A stretch of 64,000 bases of DNA from Epithemia pelagica (lineage: Eukaryota; Bacillariophyta; Bacillariophyceae; Surirellales; Surirellaceae): NCBI GenBank assembly GCA_946965045.2, contig OX337228.1:2480001-2544000 (forward strand), written 5' to 3'. The position numbers were made by a program, and so were the translations under genes. Positions 19,770 through 32,700 of this stretch are shown one piece after another. The notes beneath the pieces were generated by a model. It was not told the origin of the DNA, did no database searches, and saw nothing but the letters and a program-made list of their open reading frames with translations. Each line of letters begins with the position of its first letter. The first letter of the stretch is position 1.

Positions 19770-20761
19770 GCCGCGCGCTCACTTTTTATATACACGTCTC
19801 GACTCTCCACTGATTTCTGATTCCACTCTAACTGAGAATGCCAACTCTAACGATAGAATAATGTCCTTCGCTCGGAATCTTTGTTCTCGAGTTACGAATG
19901 TATCAAGATGCGGAGTATTTTCTTGCAGCTTCTGTTTCTCACCTGTGATCGACGCCGAAGAGTGGAGTGCGCTCGAAAGAACGAAGAGTACATTTCAGCA
20001 TTTCGCAACCGGTATGTCGATCTCCCAGTCCCCAATCTGTGTAATTGGAGGCACAGCTCCATCATGGATCATGGTACGCCCATGTACATTTCCAACCGGT
20101 TTCAAAGAACTGGTCGACCCTGAAATAATGCAGGCCGGAAATGATGCCTTAGGTCCGGCTGGATGTTATCTCTTTGTTAATGTTCAAATCAGACCAAGTA
20201 TCCTTATTCCTTATCCCCCTCTGCTTTTCTTGTTGATCTCGTCATCTTTCGACTCAGAGAAGTTTCTCATTGATCAATCATCCACTCTAATCTCTGATGA
20301 TGTCTTGTGTCGTATGTCGTATTTCCTTCTTCTGACCATGATATTCGACTCCCACTTGATAGAACGAGAGAGAGAGTCGAGGGCATAGTAAAAGTCCATC
20401 CGTGGATCGGATATTCTACGGGAATGCGCGCACGGCCAGACCAGAATGGTCCAGGGCAATAATCTACGGCGGCATTGTCCAGCAATCTACTTATGTTCGA
20501 TGCATGCTTGCGTCTCCCGGAAGCCAAGCCACAGCCACAACGAATAGAGAGGTTCTCGTCGGCAATACAAAGGACCTGCGCTCTGCGCACCTCGATCACT
20601 TATTGGAAACCACGCCAAAATAGAGAGAGATGAGATCCATCGAGTTGTGATATAGAAGGAAAAAGTAGAGAGCAGCAATCATATCCTGTGCTATTCAAAA
20701 CAAAGACTACAGCGAACTCCCTTGTAGCTGTGGATATCACACTTGATATTTGATATCAGCG
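19770..20761. other. Intergenic region between divergent genes
   Basis: About 1 kb between the coiled-coil gene (minus) and the transporter gene (plus). Some ORFs of 60-260 codons are open here on both strands, but none shows a recognisable domain. A stretch near 20003-20123 looks moderately protein-like and could be an exon of an unmodelled gene. Promoters of both flanking genes should lie here. Confidence 0.4.
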
Positions 20762-23326
20762 ATGTCCTCCCAAAAGCGACCTGACGACGCTGAAACGGTG
20801 AATATATCAGAATCGAAAAACCATTGTAATTCGACACGAACGCAAATCCACTGTCACATATCTATTCCTGATGTTCATGCGCTGGAGGATACGCCCACAT
20901 CATCTCCTCTACCAACAACGATGGTTCCTGAAGAAATTGATGGGCAATCTTCGGAGCCTGCAGTAGATCCAGTTAGACGTCCTTGTCATGAGGAGAGACA
21001 AGACACTGCACTTTTTGAAAAGTTCATCCCAACTGCTGCAATCCACCGAACACTACCACAGAAATGGCGTTACGGGCCAGTCTTGGCTGTTACAGCATTG
21101 TTGGCATGTTCTGTCCTCATGGTAGCGAGGTCAGCTTCTTCGTCACAGGCAAACCAGACGTGGACATACACTACACAGCAATTGAGATTCTATTCGGAGG
21201 TCAATACCAGACAAGGCATGGAGAGTAGTGCACAAAACGGCGGGAAAAGACGAGAAGCGGAAGAAAATGATGGAAATGAGGACAATAATGAAAGGGGAGA
21301 GAACGACAATGAAGGAAACGATCATGATGAAAATGGAGATGACAAGGATGACGAGGTAGGCTTGTCTCGGTGTCAGAATGGACGAAATTGGTACAAGTAT
21401 TGACAATACTCTCTTGTTTGCAGGGTGATAATCGTGATGGAGATATCAATGGTCTTGGTGACGATGATTTTTACGGTGAAGGTACGTCAGATGCTTCATC
21501 GTCTTAGTTATCGGTGGATTCTGACTTTCTAAAATCTGTTTGACAGCCATTGCCGACGACCAGCTCAACGACGACAATCCAATCGATAAAATTGACGACT
21601 TCTACGCATTTGTGGAAGGACCCGAACCACCGCGTCTATTCCCTCTTGACGAGCAAGAGATAATTGGATATCTTATTGCATCCGCGGCGCTCACTCTGGG
21701 TGCCTCGGGTGGAATCGGAGGAGGAGGTATCGTTGTACCAGTTTATTTGTTGGTACGTTCCCTGCAGTTTAGAAAGGTTGTATACTTGGAAGGCTGACAC
21801 ACTTTCTCTGTCTGAAGGTCATGGGGATGGGACCCAAGGTGGCGATTCCCATTGGTGCTGTAACTGTTCTTGGTGGGGCTTTGTCTAGCACAATCATCAA
21901 CTGGCAACGGCGCCATCCACTTGCCGATCGGCCAATCATTGATTGGGATTTCATACTCGTAATGCAGCCAGTTGTCCTTATTGGAGTTCTCCTTGGTACA
22001 TTTATTCATCAGCTTCTAAGTGAACAAATTTTGATTGTGTTGCTTGTGGTGTTGTTGAGTGTGACTGCCCACTCGACGTTAAGCAAGGCAATGAGAATGT
22101 TCGAAGCAGAGAAAAGATATATTCGCCACTTGAAGGCGGCACAGGCAGAGCCTCCAACTGGAAGTCCATCTAGGACATTTACATGGGGTGATGGCGAACT
22201 TCATACGATGAAACCAGTACCTCACCACGTAGACGAAGAAGAGAAAGAGCGAATCTTAATTGAAAACCCAGATTTCGTGACCCTTAGAAGTGACCTGTTG
22301 GAAGAGGAAAAGTTCACTCCGAACAGCAAAAGTAAGTATTTCTTTCGAAAAATAATATCAATGGCCGTTCTGATAGCTCTGACTTCATCGTTTTACAAGT
22401 CATGGTTGTTGTGAGTGTGATCTCGGTCCTTATCACGTTGAATGTTATGGTTGGCGGTGGAGGTATCGAAAGTCCGTGGGGTATTGCTTGTGGTTCGGCT
22501 GCATTTTGGACTATTCACGCTATTATGCTCGGCTTCTTGATGGTAGCTGCTTGGTCTGCCCAGGCCTACTTGATCGCTCGACACGAGATCAAAAATATTG
22601 TTCGCTTTGACTACGTACACGGTGACATTCGATGGAATCGACGAGCGGGCTGGCTGTATCCAAGTGAGTCACCTGTGTTTGCGATGCATTGTATTGTCGA
22701 GCAGTTCCATGAAACACATTCACTCTAACGCTTGATCCTGTTTAGTTGTCTTTATGGTTGCTGGTCTTTTGGCTGGAATGTTTGGAATTGGAGGGTAAGG
22801 CTTCGTTTTTGTGTCATGACTATGTCGACAGTAGGCGCTCATCTTTTTTACCCGGCTGTTTCACAGAGGCGTTATGATCGTTCCCTTGCTGTTAACGATT
22901 GGCACTCACCCGGCAGTCGCAAGTTCCACATCGAGCGCAATGGTGTTGATTACGAGTCTTGTATCAACATCGACTTACGCTGTGTTTGGGTAAGTCCCCT
23001 TGCCCTCGAAGGCTCGTGCACCAATGTCTAAAACAGAGTCTGACGTATTGCTTTGTCATAGTCTTATCCTAGTGGACTATGCCGTGATGGGGTTCTTTGT
23101 TGCTTTTTTCTCGAGCTTGGTGGGCCAGATACTGATGGGGCGCTTACGACAAGCACGCAGTGCAAGTGGTCGATCATTCGAAAGAAACTCATACATTGCT
23201 TTTGTGATTGGCGGAGTCGTTCTGATCTCTGCTGTGCTCATGACCATTCAGTACATATTCTCAATAGTGGAAGGTCCTGATGACGATTACGGAAACCTGT
23301 GCGACGGATTGACATTTAATACATAG
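20762..23326 (+). CDS. TauE/SafE-family transmembrane exporter
   Basis: My model has eight exons: 20762-21355, 21424-21481, 21547-21752, 21818-22331, 22400-22663, 22746-22794, 22867-22989 and 23062-23326. It gives 690 residues, with seven introns of 65-82 nt. The family signature appears twice: GASGGIGGGGIVVPVYLL in exon 3, and GMFGIGGG (exon 6/7) continuing into MIVPLLLTIGTHPAVASSTS. A first hydrophobic segment lies near residue 104, then an acidic Asn/Asp-rich luminal-type loop, then the multi-span exporter domain interrupted by a cytoplasmic loop of about 90 residues. Bacterial members export sulfite, sulfoacetate or other sulfur anions; eukaryotic members are mostly uncharacterised, so the substrate here is unknown. 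ATG at 20762 is the first in-frame Met. Confidence 0.88.
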
Positions 23327-23385
23327 ACATCAGGCAGTTGCACTATTGACTTTATTAGCTATTTCTCTGGACTCGTGGGGTGAAA

Positions 23386-24777
23386 TCACGTCGAGTGAAA
23401 GCATCTCCATATATTAATCATGCCATCAGATCCTCCAGTTGCAATCAATCCTGACATAGAGGCGTCTGGAGCCCAGTCCATTGCATCGACACTTCCGGTG
23501 TGGCCCTTCAGTAACGCCAATGGACTTGCACCTCCTGAACGATCATAAACTCGCAATCTCCAATCCCACCCCCCAGCCGCAAATATTCGACCATCAGGTC
23601 GAAACCGACAAATCGGTACTCCGGATTTACCTTTGTTGGCCTTACCATCCCGCCCGATACCAACGCGGGCACGCTGTCTCAGTGACCACCGCAAACCATC
23701 TGAATCGTGTTCTTTTAGGGTAGCTTTGACGAGGCTAACCCGTCCCCTCTCCTGTTCCGCTACGGTTTCAAGTTCAGCGGCATCTCCAGCAAGACCTGCA
23801 ATTGCTACTATGGATTCCTCGCTCTTCGTTGAACTCGACGGAGCTAGATCGACAGACAAAATAGGGTCTGATGCAAGGGAAATAGATGAAAAGCACTTGC
23901 CGACTCCATGCTTCCCAGTCATTCGCAAGTCATGAAGGAAGAGCATTCCATTTTCCATTCCGCACGCAACCAGAGCAGGATTCCCCTCAGAGCTCCGAGA
24001 GTCCGTCCTTGAAATCATAGAGAGACTGCTGAGCATCCCACACATTCGGGATTGCTCACTTTTGTCGATTCCCGCAGCGTGAAAGAGACATGCATCCTTG
24101 TCAGCCGGTGAAACCCGGCAGTCTCGTATGGAAACGAACGTATCTAACGCCGATGGCATTGCTATCATGTTTGGATCACCCAAGCAAGGATATGCAGCGC
24201 AAAATGTCCTTGATTTCGTTTCCCATGTCGTCACGACATCCATCTCTCGATCAGGGTCGTGAATTGTAACAGTGCCTAATTCGTCTCTAGTTTGATACAT
24301 GATAAACTTGGTCTGAGAGAGTGACGAGTGTGCCAGGCTTCTTAGACATAATCCCATTCGCCGATTTGTCAAACCAAACTCCTTCACGACATTTCCCCTA
24401 CCCAAATCAAATACTAGAACTCGCCCATCGGCATGGCAGGAAGCCAACTTGCGGCCACCAAGAGTGAGTCGCGCTGCCGAGTGAGCAGCTTGACTAGATC
24501 CCAAGTTCTCTTGATTTCGGAGTATGTCCCCACAAGAGGCAAACGGGCTTACAGCCGAATCATTTTCATCCTGTTCCGCCTTTCCATAAGTATCGTCTGA
24601 AACTTCAACTGATTCAAACGATGGTGATGACGGAATGAAACACAACCCTCCTATGGCGTTGGAAGGCGTTGCGTTGTTGCGCCTTTCCTCAGTTTCATTA
24701 ACGCTGTGGTATGGCCGGGTTGACGCCGAAGGTATTGGAAGGGTTTGCAAGGGATGGAGAGCACTGCGTTCCTCCAT
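23386..24777 (-). CDS. WD40 protein resembling GNB1L / ASTRA subunit Asa1
   Basis: Single exon, 463 residues from an ATG at 24777. It reads as a divergent WD40 propeller: a first blade with LASCHADGRVLVFDL, middle blades with weak repeats, and the strongest blades at the end (FRPDGRIFAAGGWDWRLRVY, then LLKGHTGSVDAMDWAPD, ending GGSDGMINIW). The combination of a GWD.R.RVY penultimate blade followed by PLALLKGH resembles GNB1L/Asa1 proteins, which help assemble PIKK-family kinases through the TTT/ASTRA complex. That specific name is inference; the WD40 fold is clear. An acidic insert near residues 290-330 lies between blades. Confidence 0.75.
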   Translation of the reverse strand: MEERSALHPLQTLPIPSASTRPYHSVNETEERRNNATPSNAIGGLCFIPSSPSFESVEVSDDTYGKAEQDENDSAVSPFASCGDILRNQENLGSSQAAHSAARLTLGGRKLASCHADGRVLVFDLGRGNVVKEFGLTNRRMGLCLRSLAHSSLSQTKFIMYQTRDELGTVTIHDPDREMDVVTTWETKSRTFCAAYPCLGDPNMIAMPSALDTFVSIRDCRVSPADKDACLFHAAGIDKSEQSRMCGMLSSLSMISRTDSRSSEGNPALVACGMENGMLFLHDLRMTGKHGVGKCFSSISLASDPILSVDLAPSSSTKSEESIVAIAGLAGDAAELETVAEQERGRVSLVKATLKEHDSDGLRWSLRQRARVGIGRDGKANKGKSGVPICRFRPDGRIFAAGGWDWRLRVYDRSGGASPLALLKGHTGSVDAMDWAPDASMSGLIATGGSDGMINIWRCFHST

Positions 24778-24915
24778 TATGTACGCAAAACGATAAGAAT
24801 CTCATGCTTGGTGCCCCTGTCCATTGTCGAGCCTGTTTCCTCTCAGATGCAGGAAATTCCAAGGAAATGCGATGCACTACTCCTACAGACAATACAATAG
24901 ACAATAGGTGCTTTA

Positions 24916-25590
24916 GGCCGTTCCTTACGGCAAACCAAACCAAACCAAACCTGTGAAGACCTTTCCAGGATTTGTTTGGAAAATGGCGCGATTTGCCGTC
25001 CTTACACTCAACCAAACCAAAGTCAGAGACCGCGCCTCGTCCCCCAACTTCCCCCCATTTGACTTCATTAAATTGAATACTAAAAGAATTCCATCGTACA
25101 AAGGACATGTCGTCTAATTTCATTAGAGATAGGGAGACGAGTGACCGTTGGAGTTGAACGCACGCATGCCAAGTCTAATTCGAAACTGTAAGAAATGCGT
25201 ACAGTAGCATAACGAAAACTTTATCCCTAGTGTGTTTCAGGTTTGGTAAACGCGCCAATCTGAACCAAACCTACCCCCTAGCGGAAGGGTGAGTCGTGCT
25301 CGTGAATGACGGTGGTGTGCAATCTGTTACTCACCCCCACGGCTCGATTTGCCTCACCCGCCTTTGACGAAAACTCACAACAACCACAACGCAAACACCA
25401 CGAGGCCCCTGTTGCTGTGGTTGTAACAACACCCATGGACCCTGTCAATCCCCACCGACATGTCGCTCCAATCTCTACTACCCCAAGGGACCCTTGTGGC
25501 GTTGAAATGACAGACGCGGACCGTGCGATTGGTCGAAACACTGACTACCAATAACGTGGAAATCCAACAAACAACAACCAACCGATGACC
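24916..25590 (+). repeat. Left arm of the fold-back element
   Basis: Carries the outer TIR, CAGGTTTGGT repeats, a TACCCCCTAGCGG block at about 25270, and the segment from ACTCACCCCCACGG (about 25330) through an ATG at 25435 to CCGATGACC at 25590. The last segment is matched in reverse orientation at 26080-26320. Confidence 0.85.
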
Positions 25591-26079
25591 CACCCTCCAA
25601 ACCCATTATGGATCCCTGTTGCCTTCCTTGAAGTGCCTGTTGTTGTCTCTTACCTCTCTACCGCTATATGCCTGGTGACTCGTCGACCACCTTCCGTCGC
25701 CAAGACAAACTTTCACCTTCCGTCACCAAGACAAACCTTTGTTTCATGAAACATACCAACAAAGACCCTAAACCAACCATGAGCAAACAGAGAAGGAGCA
25801 GTAGATGATATGACAATCAACTGCCATTGTGGTGCTATTGGTGTGAAAAGAACAATGCCTGTATGGTGGATCAGGTTTGTTGGACAACAAAATCATTTTC
25901 GTAGCTCTGCAAGGAATAGAAAAAGTCTTTTTCCAAACTTATTTGCTCAATTGGCGGTACACCTCCATTGCTTGGCAAACTATCGCACATAGGACTTGTC
26001 CTAATTATGGTGGCAATAGTATTGCTTGCTGGGTCACCAGTCATTTGACAAGGCCAATCGAATGGCAAACCAGGCGCAG

Positions 26080-26542
26080 GGTCATCGGTTGGTTGTTGTT
26101 TGTTGGATTTCCACGTTATTGGTAGTCAGTGTTTCGACCAATCGCACGGTCCGCGTCTGTCATTTCAACGCCACAAGGGTCCCTTGGGGTAGTAGAGATT
26201 GGAGCGACATGTCGGTGGGGATTGACAGGGTCCATGGGTGTTGTTACAACCACAGCAACAGGGGCCTCGTAGTGTTTGCGTTGTGGTTGTTGTGAGTTTT
26301 CGTCAAAGGCGGAAAATCGCCAATTTTGAGAGTCGCGCCTTGGGGGTGAGTATCAGAATGCTCCCTTTCTCATTCACGACCAGGACTCACACTTCCGCTA
26401 GGGGGTAGAACCAAACCTGATTTCAGGTTTGGTTCGAATCAGTTTGAACCAAACCTGAAAAGCCCAAAAACCCGGATATACGAAGTCCAGACGGTGAAAT
26501 TTGAGGATTCAGGTTTGGTTTGGTTTGCCGTAAGGAACGGCC
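26080..26542 (-). repeat. Right arm of the fold-back element
   Basis: Inverted copy of the left arm, starting GGTCATCGG at 26080. It contains the reverse of the CACCCCC block, a short AAAATTGGCGATTTT stretch that the left arm lacks, and the outer TIR ending at 26542. The extra stretch matches the left subterminal part of the 39-kb-region element. Confidence 0.85.
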
Positions 26543-26713
26543 TTAGGGATTCTCTCAATCAGTACAGCGAAAAGCGATCACGGATGAGGAGTAAATCTAC
26601 AATATGGCGGCTCACGAATGACGAGGGTATACAGGACCAAACTATCTCATATATCCCGTCTATCTGATGTTATTAGGAGAGTAGTAGAGCTTTTCGTTAT
26701 ATGGTCGGCCTTC

Positions 26714-29700
26714 TTAACCTGGCATTGCAGCTTCTTCTCTTTGGATGACGGCACGAATAATTTCCATCGACGTTATGAAGGCTCTAGCATCCGCTCTGGT
26801 TTTCAAGCAAAAAACGAGAGATCGGTGTTTGTGATCGTCCGTTCTGTATGTTATGTTTACCCCAATGTAATTGGGGAATTTTGGCTGCAGCTTCTTCGGT
26901 ATATCCACTGGAGGAACTTTGCTTGGATCGCGCTCAATCTTCTCGAGCTGCGTGAACAAAAAGCCTCCTTTGCCATCGTCGTTGATGCCTGCCAAGCCTG
27001 TGTTCCGGCCGTTCGCAGTTTTGAGCCAGAGCAAAGCTTGGGGACATTGACCAACGTCTCCTTCCCCTTCATTGCCCCGCAGCCATGCGTACTCTTTCGA
27101 TACTGTAAGGAAGCGAACCTGCCACTTGGAATGCCGATTAAGCTTAAGCACTTCGACCCTTTCATTTCGCAACATGGAGGAAAATCGCTCAAGGACATTC
27201 TTCTGATGATTCGTCAGAGGGGTATCCACTGTATGTACGCTCTTGGGTGACATTGCGTCCAACATAGAAAGCTCAAACGCGCTTCCACCACCTTTCTCTG
27301 AGTTTTCTGATTGCACTGAAACTAGCGTGCGACTACATGTCTCCCACTCCTTTGCTTGTTTTGCATGATCAAGGAGTCTTTGCTGTGCCTGCAGGCGGCG
27401 CTCATGAATGGTCAGTTGCTTAAATTCTCCTTCGCTAGAACCTTCAGTAGATTGTCGGTCTCGTTCCTCACTGCTTGTCACTGTGTTTCTGGGCGAAGAT
27501 TCTTTCTTTTCTTCTGGATTCGAACTGTCAGCTTCTTCAATGGTTTGTTCTTCCTCTTGTTCTTGTTCTTCCTCTTGTTCTTGTTCTTCTTCCCATGGCA
27601 TTGGCCTCGTCTCTTCGTCCTCAGCCATATCCATGGTTGAACTTATCACCGATGTTTCTGTCTCCTCTACAGGTTTGTTATCTTGATCCGGGTAGGTTTG
27701 TTCACTCATTTTGCTTCGGCTTTCGACAAGTGTGGGCTCGCTCATCTTGTTTTGTATATCGTCGAATTGCTTCGCACTCATGCTTCCTGTTTCTTCTACA
27801 AAGGTGTTGCCTTTACTCGTCGTGTCGTTGAAAGCAAGTGATATATCATCATCCTCTTCGAAACAGCATTCAGTGAATTTTCGTCGGACATGCCCGTAGA
27901 ACTCTGCTGGTCTACTTGTCCATGTTGAATCATTAGCAGTCGATTTCCCATCACCTGTTCGAGCTATCAATATGTATAAGAGGTGAAGAGAAAGGTCAGT
28001 GACAAGACACAAGAAAATATTGCAAGAGCGATAGCCCGTTGGACGTACCTGTCATTTTGCATACATCGGTAAATGTATCAAGAATTGCGTAAAGAAAAAA
28101 TGCCTCTCCACTTTCCTCATCGGGAGAAACTGTGGGTTCATGTGACCCAGAGATTGTGTTCGTATTCACCGACTCAAACCCATCAAATTCAACTTCCGCA
28201 CTGCCAGAAGCTGATGAATGAGTGTCTTGGTTTTGGTCAGTTTCTGTGTCTTCATGATTCTCATTGGGCAAGTCAAGAGCTGTCGACGTTGGTGAATCCT
28301 TTGAATAACTCAGTTTGTCGCGAAGCCAATTCTTGGAAATATAGACATCTGAATTAACATCAGCTTCCACACCAGAATCATTACCAGTTTCTTCGTCCTC
28401 TTCTTGAGGAATGTATTTGAATCCTCTTTGCACGACTGGGCCAGAAACCTGAGATTCGGTTATATCAGATGTAACGGTCTTAACCATCTCATCCCCTACG
28501 ATTTCTTGTGGAGTCAGCTTCTGCCCAGAGGTTGAACTATCTGACACACTCAAAGATGTTTCGGTTACACCAGGATTACTCATTTCGTGATGTTCCATTG
28601 CACCCCGTCTCATGTTCGGCGGACTTGTTGGTGTTTCAATGCGATGTCTCTGGTTTGTTCTTCTTTTCTTGTGTTTATCACGCCGTTTTGCACTGGATAA
28701 AGACGGAGGTGGGGGAGGTGGAGAGGAGGTTTTCGGAGTCAATCCTCCTTTCTTCTCCAAAAATAACCTTGCGAACTGCTCACCCTGACTTTCACTGTCT
28801 GTCCGAGATGTCTGAGAACCGTGTGCTTCGATACTCTCATATTGCTGTTCCTCATTTTGATGTCGCAAACTCTCATGCACCCCGGATTCTCTCGCCTCTA
28901 CCATGCACATATCTGGAGGGTAGGAATCTTTTCCTCGCCTTCTTGATGTTCTAGAAATTCCATTTCCTTTGTTCTCCCGGTGTTCATGTTTTCGACTGAA
29001 AGGAGAAAGTCGAGCTGTCGGTGAATCGGGGCCTTCATTTCTTTCGCCCAGGTTACCACGCGTTCTTTCCTCGGGATACGAATCAGTTTGTCGATCCTCT
29101 AAAGTATTTCCATCACTTTTTGTTCGACCATTCATGCTTTCTTCGTTGTTTGGAACAGATTTTGCGTCTTCCTCCAATCCAGAAAAAACATCATCGTCTT
29201 CTTTGATTCTGGTGTTTTCGGCGGCGGCGGCATCGTCGTTGTTATTGATCGGACTGCAATTTCTTGAGCTCAAGTAGTTGGCAGCCTCTGAAGAGCCAAC
29301 GCTTATGGGACTTGGGTTGAATACGTCCTTGATAGCTGAGTTTTCAACTTGACTTGCCGTCGCGCTGTATCGCTCCTGCCACCATTGAAGGGCGTCTGCC
29401 ATTCTTCGAACACCTTCCGATGCCGCAGGGTTACCATCACTGGGAAATCCCTCACCAAAATTATGCCTTGTTGGCGATGTTGTAGCTCCAATAGTCGATT
29501 GGCGTTTCTTTGGTGTCCTTGATGGGGAACGAGGAGGTACTTGTTTCTTTCGTACGTCAACTTGAACAACAGGTGTTTCCTGCATTTCCTTTTCAACAAC
29601 GACGTTAGAGGTTTCTGTTTGTACCGTATTAGATACTCCCACCATACCAGGCTCAGAATTGTGTGCGCCGCCAACGTCAATAGTATCTACTCTTGCATTG

Positions 29701-32700
29701 TTGTAAGTCCTTTTTTCATCTGTCTTGAAATTGGAATTCTCCGTCAATGGATCTATCGTGTGTTCTTTCTCCCTTGCTTCACCCAAAACGACAGATGGTA
29801 CCTTGGATGATTTCGTTTCAGCATCGAGAGAGGCATCCTCCTTTTCTATATCTGAAGTGGCGTTGAAAGGGTTATCCGTATGAACGTGTGGCGTATCTCC
29901 AACGGAAATGTCAAATGTCTCTTGAATCGGAAATTGAGACATATCTGCCGTCGCACTGCAAGAAATCTCCCCAATAGCTCCGCTTGCTTTGGTCGTTCGG
30001 ACGATTGGATCCTTCTTAACATCCACTTCGATAGCTCCAAAGTCTGCATCCGCAAAAAAATCATTCTGATTAAGCTCTGAGGTCATACCAATTTCCTCTT
30101 CCGGCCATGCACCGACATCGAAATAAAAATCGTCTATTTCGCCTTTTTCATCATTTTTCTTTTCTTCTTTTTCTTTGAGAACAAACGCTAACGCCTCAGC
30201 TGAAGCGTCATCATTTTCCGGATGATTTGCAGCCGCCGTTGAGTCCTTTCCGTCCACATAGGGTTCGCGCTCTACTTCCATTTCACTCGACTGCGATTCA
30301 AGACTGCTCTTTGAGGAGTTTACCGAAGTTTGATGATCTGGTCCTTGGGTGATAGAACCATTCCCGCTTTGGCTATGCTCACTACCATAAACAGGAGAAT
30401 TGCGGGTCTCATCGTTAGATGCAGTGACAGGAGCAGGAGCAGGAACATGAACCGGTGGCTGAAAAGTCTCGTCGGGAGGGCCATGAACAGGTGGCTTGAA
30501 AGTCTGATCAGGAGGAGCATGAACAGGTGACTTGAAAGTTTCGTCAGGAGCACCCACAATTAACGAAAAACTGACAGGCTGAGCTTGGGATTCTACTACT
30601 TGATCGCGTTCAGTAGTTGACGGAAGTTTTGAATCCTCATCGAAATCGGTATCTTGAAGAGGAGGACACCGAGGGGAATGTTTTGGTGTAGAAATCACGG
30701 GCTGAATTGGTGCGACGGGAGTACTTCTTTCAAAGCTTGACCGAATAGCATTCACTTTTGAGTTTGCTTTGTCTTTTGGAGAGTCAAGGAAGGGGTCTCT
30801 TTTTCTTGTAGGCGACTCGGCCGACACACATAAAGATTCTTCACTGATTCTACGTTCAAACGAAGCCTTTCGTGACTTGACACCTGGGAAAACCGCTTCA
30901 TCATCTAGCGCTTCTGGGAGAAATGGTTTTTCGTCGGTTCTGGAAAGGAAAGCTTCCTCGTCGGCTCTAAAGGAGAAAGCTTCCTGGTGCTGTGTTTCGT
31001 CCAACACAACTCCGTTTTGAGTTGATCCATTAAGAGATGAAGGTGTTCCCAGCTTTGGTTTGGTGTCAAATGGCAGAGATATTTGATGCCAATTTTGTCG
31101 AGGAGATATCAATTTCATGTCACCCATATCTGTTTTTCTTCCAGGCGACTGGTTCCTCATGTCAGTGTATCTTGCTTTGGGCATTTTGTACAACGCAAAT
31201 TCTTCATTGTCAGAAAGCGACGAAGTGCTGTGTAGTGACCGGGGCGTTGTAGACTCTTGTCGAGTCGAAGGAGGCGTGGAGGGTACGTCCAGATTGTTGA
31301 ATTGAATGGCGTCAGTTGGAAAGGCTGCTGAAAATTCCGTTCTTTGAAATGGAAGCGTAGCAGGTGGAGTTGCTGGCGATGACGCGGTTTCTTCAATGAC
31401 AGGGTCTGACAGAGGTTGCCTCTGATGCCATTGGTCGTTCAGCTCGCTCTCCAGTCTTGCGTCTTTGTCAACTTGAGATCCGAACGTCTGGTCAAAGGAG
31501 GAGGATGGTGCAGCAGTCTGTTCGGCTTCGTACTGCTGGCTCTCGTTACAGTTCGTGAAACCATCATCATTGGAGTCATTTGTTATGCCGCCGTCTTCGA
31601 ATAGCTCATCCCTCAGTCCTAAAGAGCCGCGGCTGTCATTTGAATCGCTTATCGAGAGATCGTCTTGCTCTGAGCTGTTTCGAAGCGACTTTGGCGAGCG
31701 GCGAAGACTAGGCGAGTCCGTACGGTCCATGGAATCTGACGACTTTACACCGTCAGTTGTAATGGAATTCATGGAATGGTGGTTCTGTTGACCATCTGCA
31801 GAGTGAAATCCTCTGTCTACAGCACCGTCATTCCTTGTCGGACTTTTCCCTGTAGGAACAAGAGGCGGCGTTACCACATAAGCAGGCGTCTCATGAAGTC
31901 TCTGCCCACTGACCGAGGTGCTATCGACATAGTCATCGTGTTTTGTCCACTGTTCATTCCCCTTCGAGGCGACGGGGGATGATGACACTGTCTGTTTTTG
32001 GAATTCTCGCCATTGCTTCTTGCCATGGAAGCTTGAATCTTGTTGAATATCACCTTTGCTCTCGTTCTCCGTTTCACTGTGATAGAAACAAGGAGTTTCT
32101 GTGTCTATGGAACGCTCTTTGTCTTCTTTGCTCGAACAGATAGGAGAAGTCTGCTCTGGATCGTTGGATACGCTGCTCGGACCAGGCCCATTCAAATCTA
32201 TGGTTGTCTTCTCCTCAAAACTTTCTTTATGCACACGATCAATGTCCATCACATGGCTTTGGGCTGATTTGTCAAGCAATGGGTTCTCATCTCTTATTAT
32301 ATTGTCAGAGGGAAATGAAGAGAATCCATCCTGGTTCTCTCCGGCTATGCTCTCCATCTCTTTAACATTTCGGTTCGCGGAATCCGGCGACATTACTTTT
32401 CTCTCAACGTTTAGGTTGGTAGGTCGAATATCCACATCCTGGACTATTGTGTGCTCAATGGTGTCAGCTTTCCTCCCAGTTTCTTGCTGAACAAAGGCGC
32501 TTGTAGCACTGTTGGTTCGTGCCATCTGTGCTTGTGGTCGCGGGACAACATGTGCTAGATCAACGCTTTTTCTGTTAAGCTTATCTGACGTGTCTCTCGC
32601 GGGCTTGAGGGGCGTCAACTTTCTTCCAAGGTTGGAGGGTCGAGTCGAGGGCCTGGACTCAACTGATTTCACAGGAAGTGGCTGTTCATTCATTTTCTCG

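Larger units (their letters stand above)
24916..26542. mobile_element. Fold-back non-autonomous DNA transposon (MITE-like)
   Basis: A 1,627-bp element bounded by TTA on both sides (24913-24915 and 26543-26545), a probable 3-bp target duplication. Terminal inverted repeats start GGCCGTTCCTTACGG and continue into AACCAAACC units. Long arms (about 24916-25590 and 26080-26542) are inverted copies of each other with gaps, separated by about 490 bp of unique sequence. A GGCC-starting TIR with a TTA duplication recalls PIF/Harbinger elements, but no transposase is encoded. The arms share sequence with the subterminal parts of the large element at 39053-47720 (see findings), so it may be an internal-deletion relative. 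ORFs within the arms are mirror images of one another and are not counted as genes. Confidence 0.85.

Noticed and set aside
19603-20388. 261-codon plus-strand ORF
   Set aside because: No recognisable similarity; it overlaps the start of the coiled-coil gene and its composition is not protein-like across its length.
25278-25554. ORFs on both strands encoding nearly the same peptide as 26026-26295
   Set aside because: They are mirror images from the inverted arms of the fold-back element, not genes.
26425-26450. GGTTCGAATC resembling a tRNA T-loop
   Set aside because: It sits in the CAAACC repeats of the fold-back element and has no acceptor or anticodon stem around it.
27356-27899. Ser/Leu/Phe-rich plus-strand ORFs
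   Set aside because: They are shadows of the Glu-rich region of the giant disordered protein.
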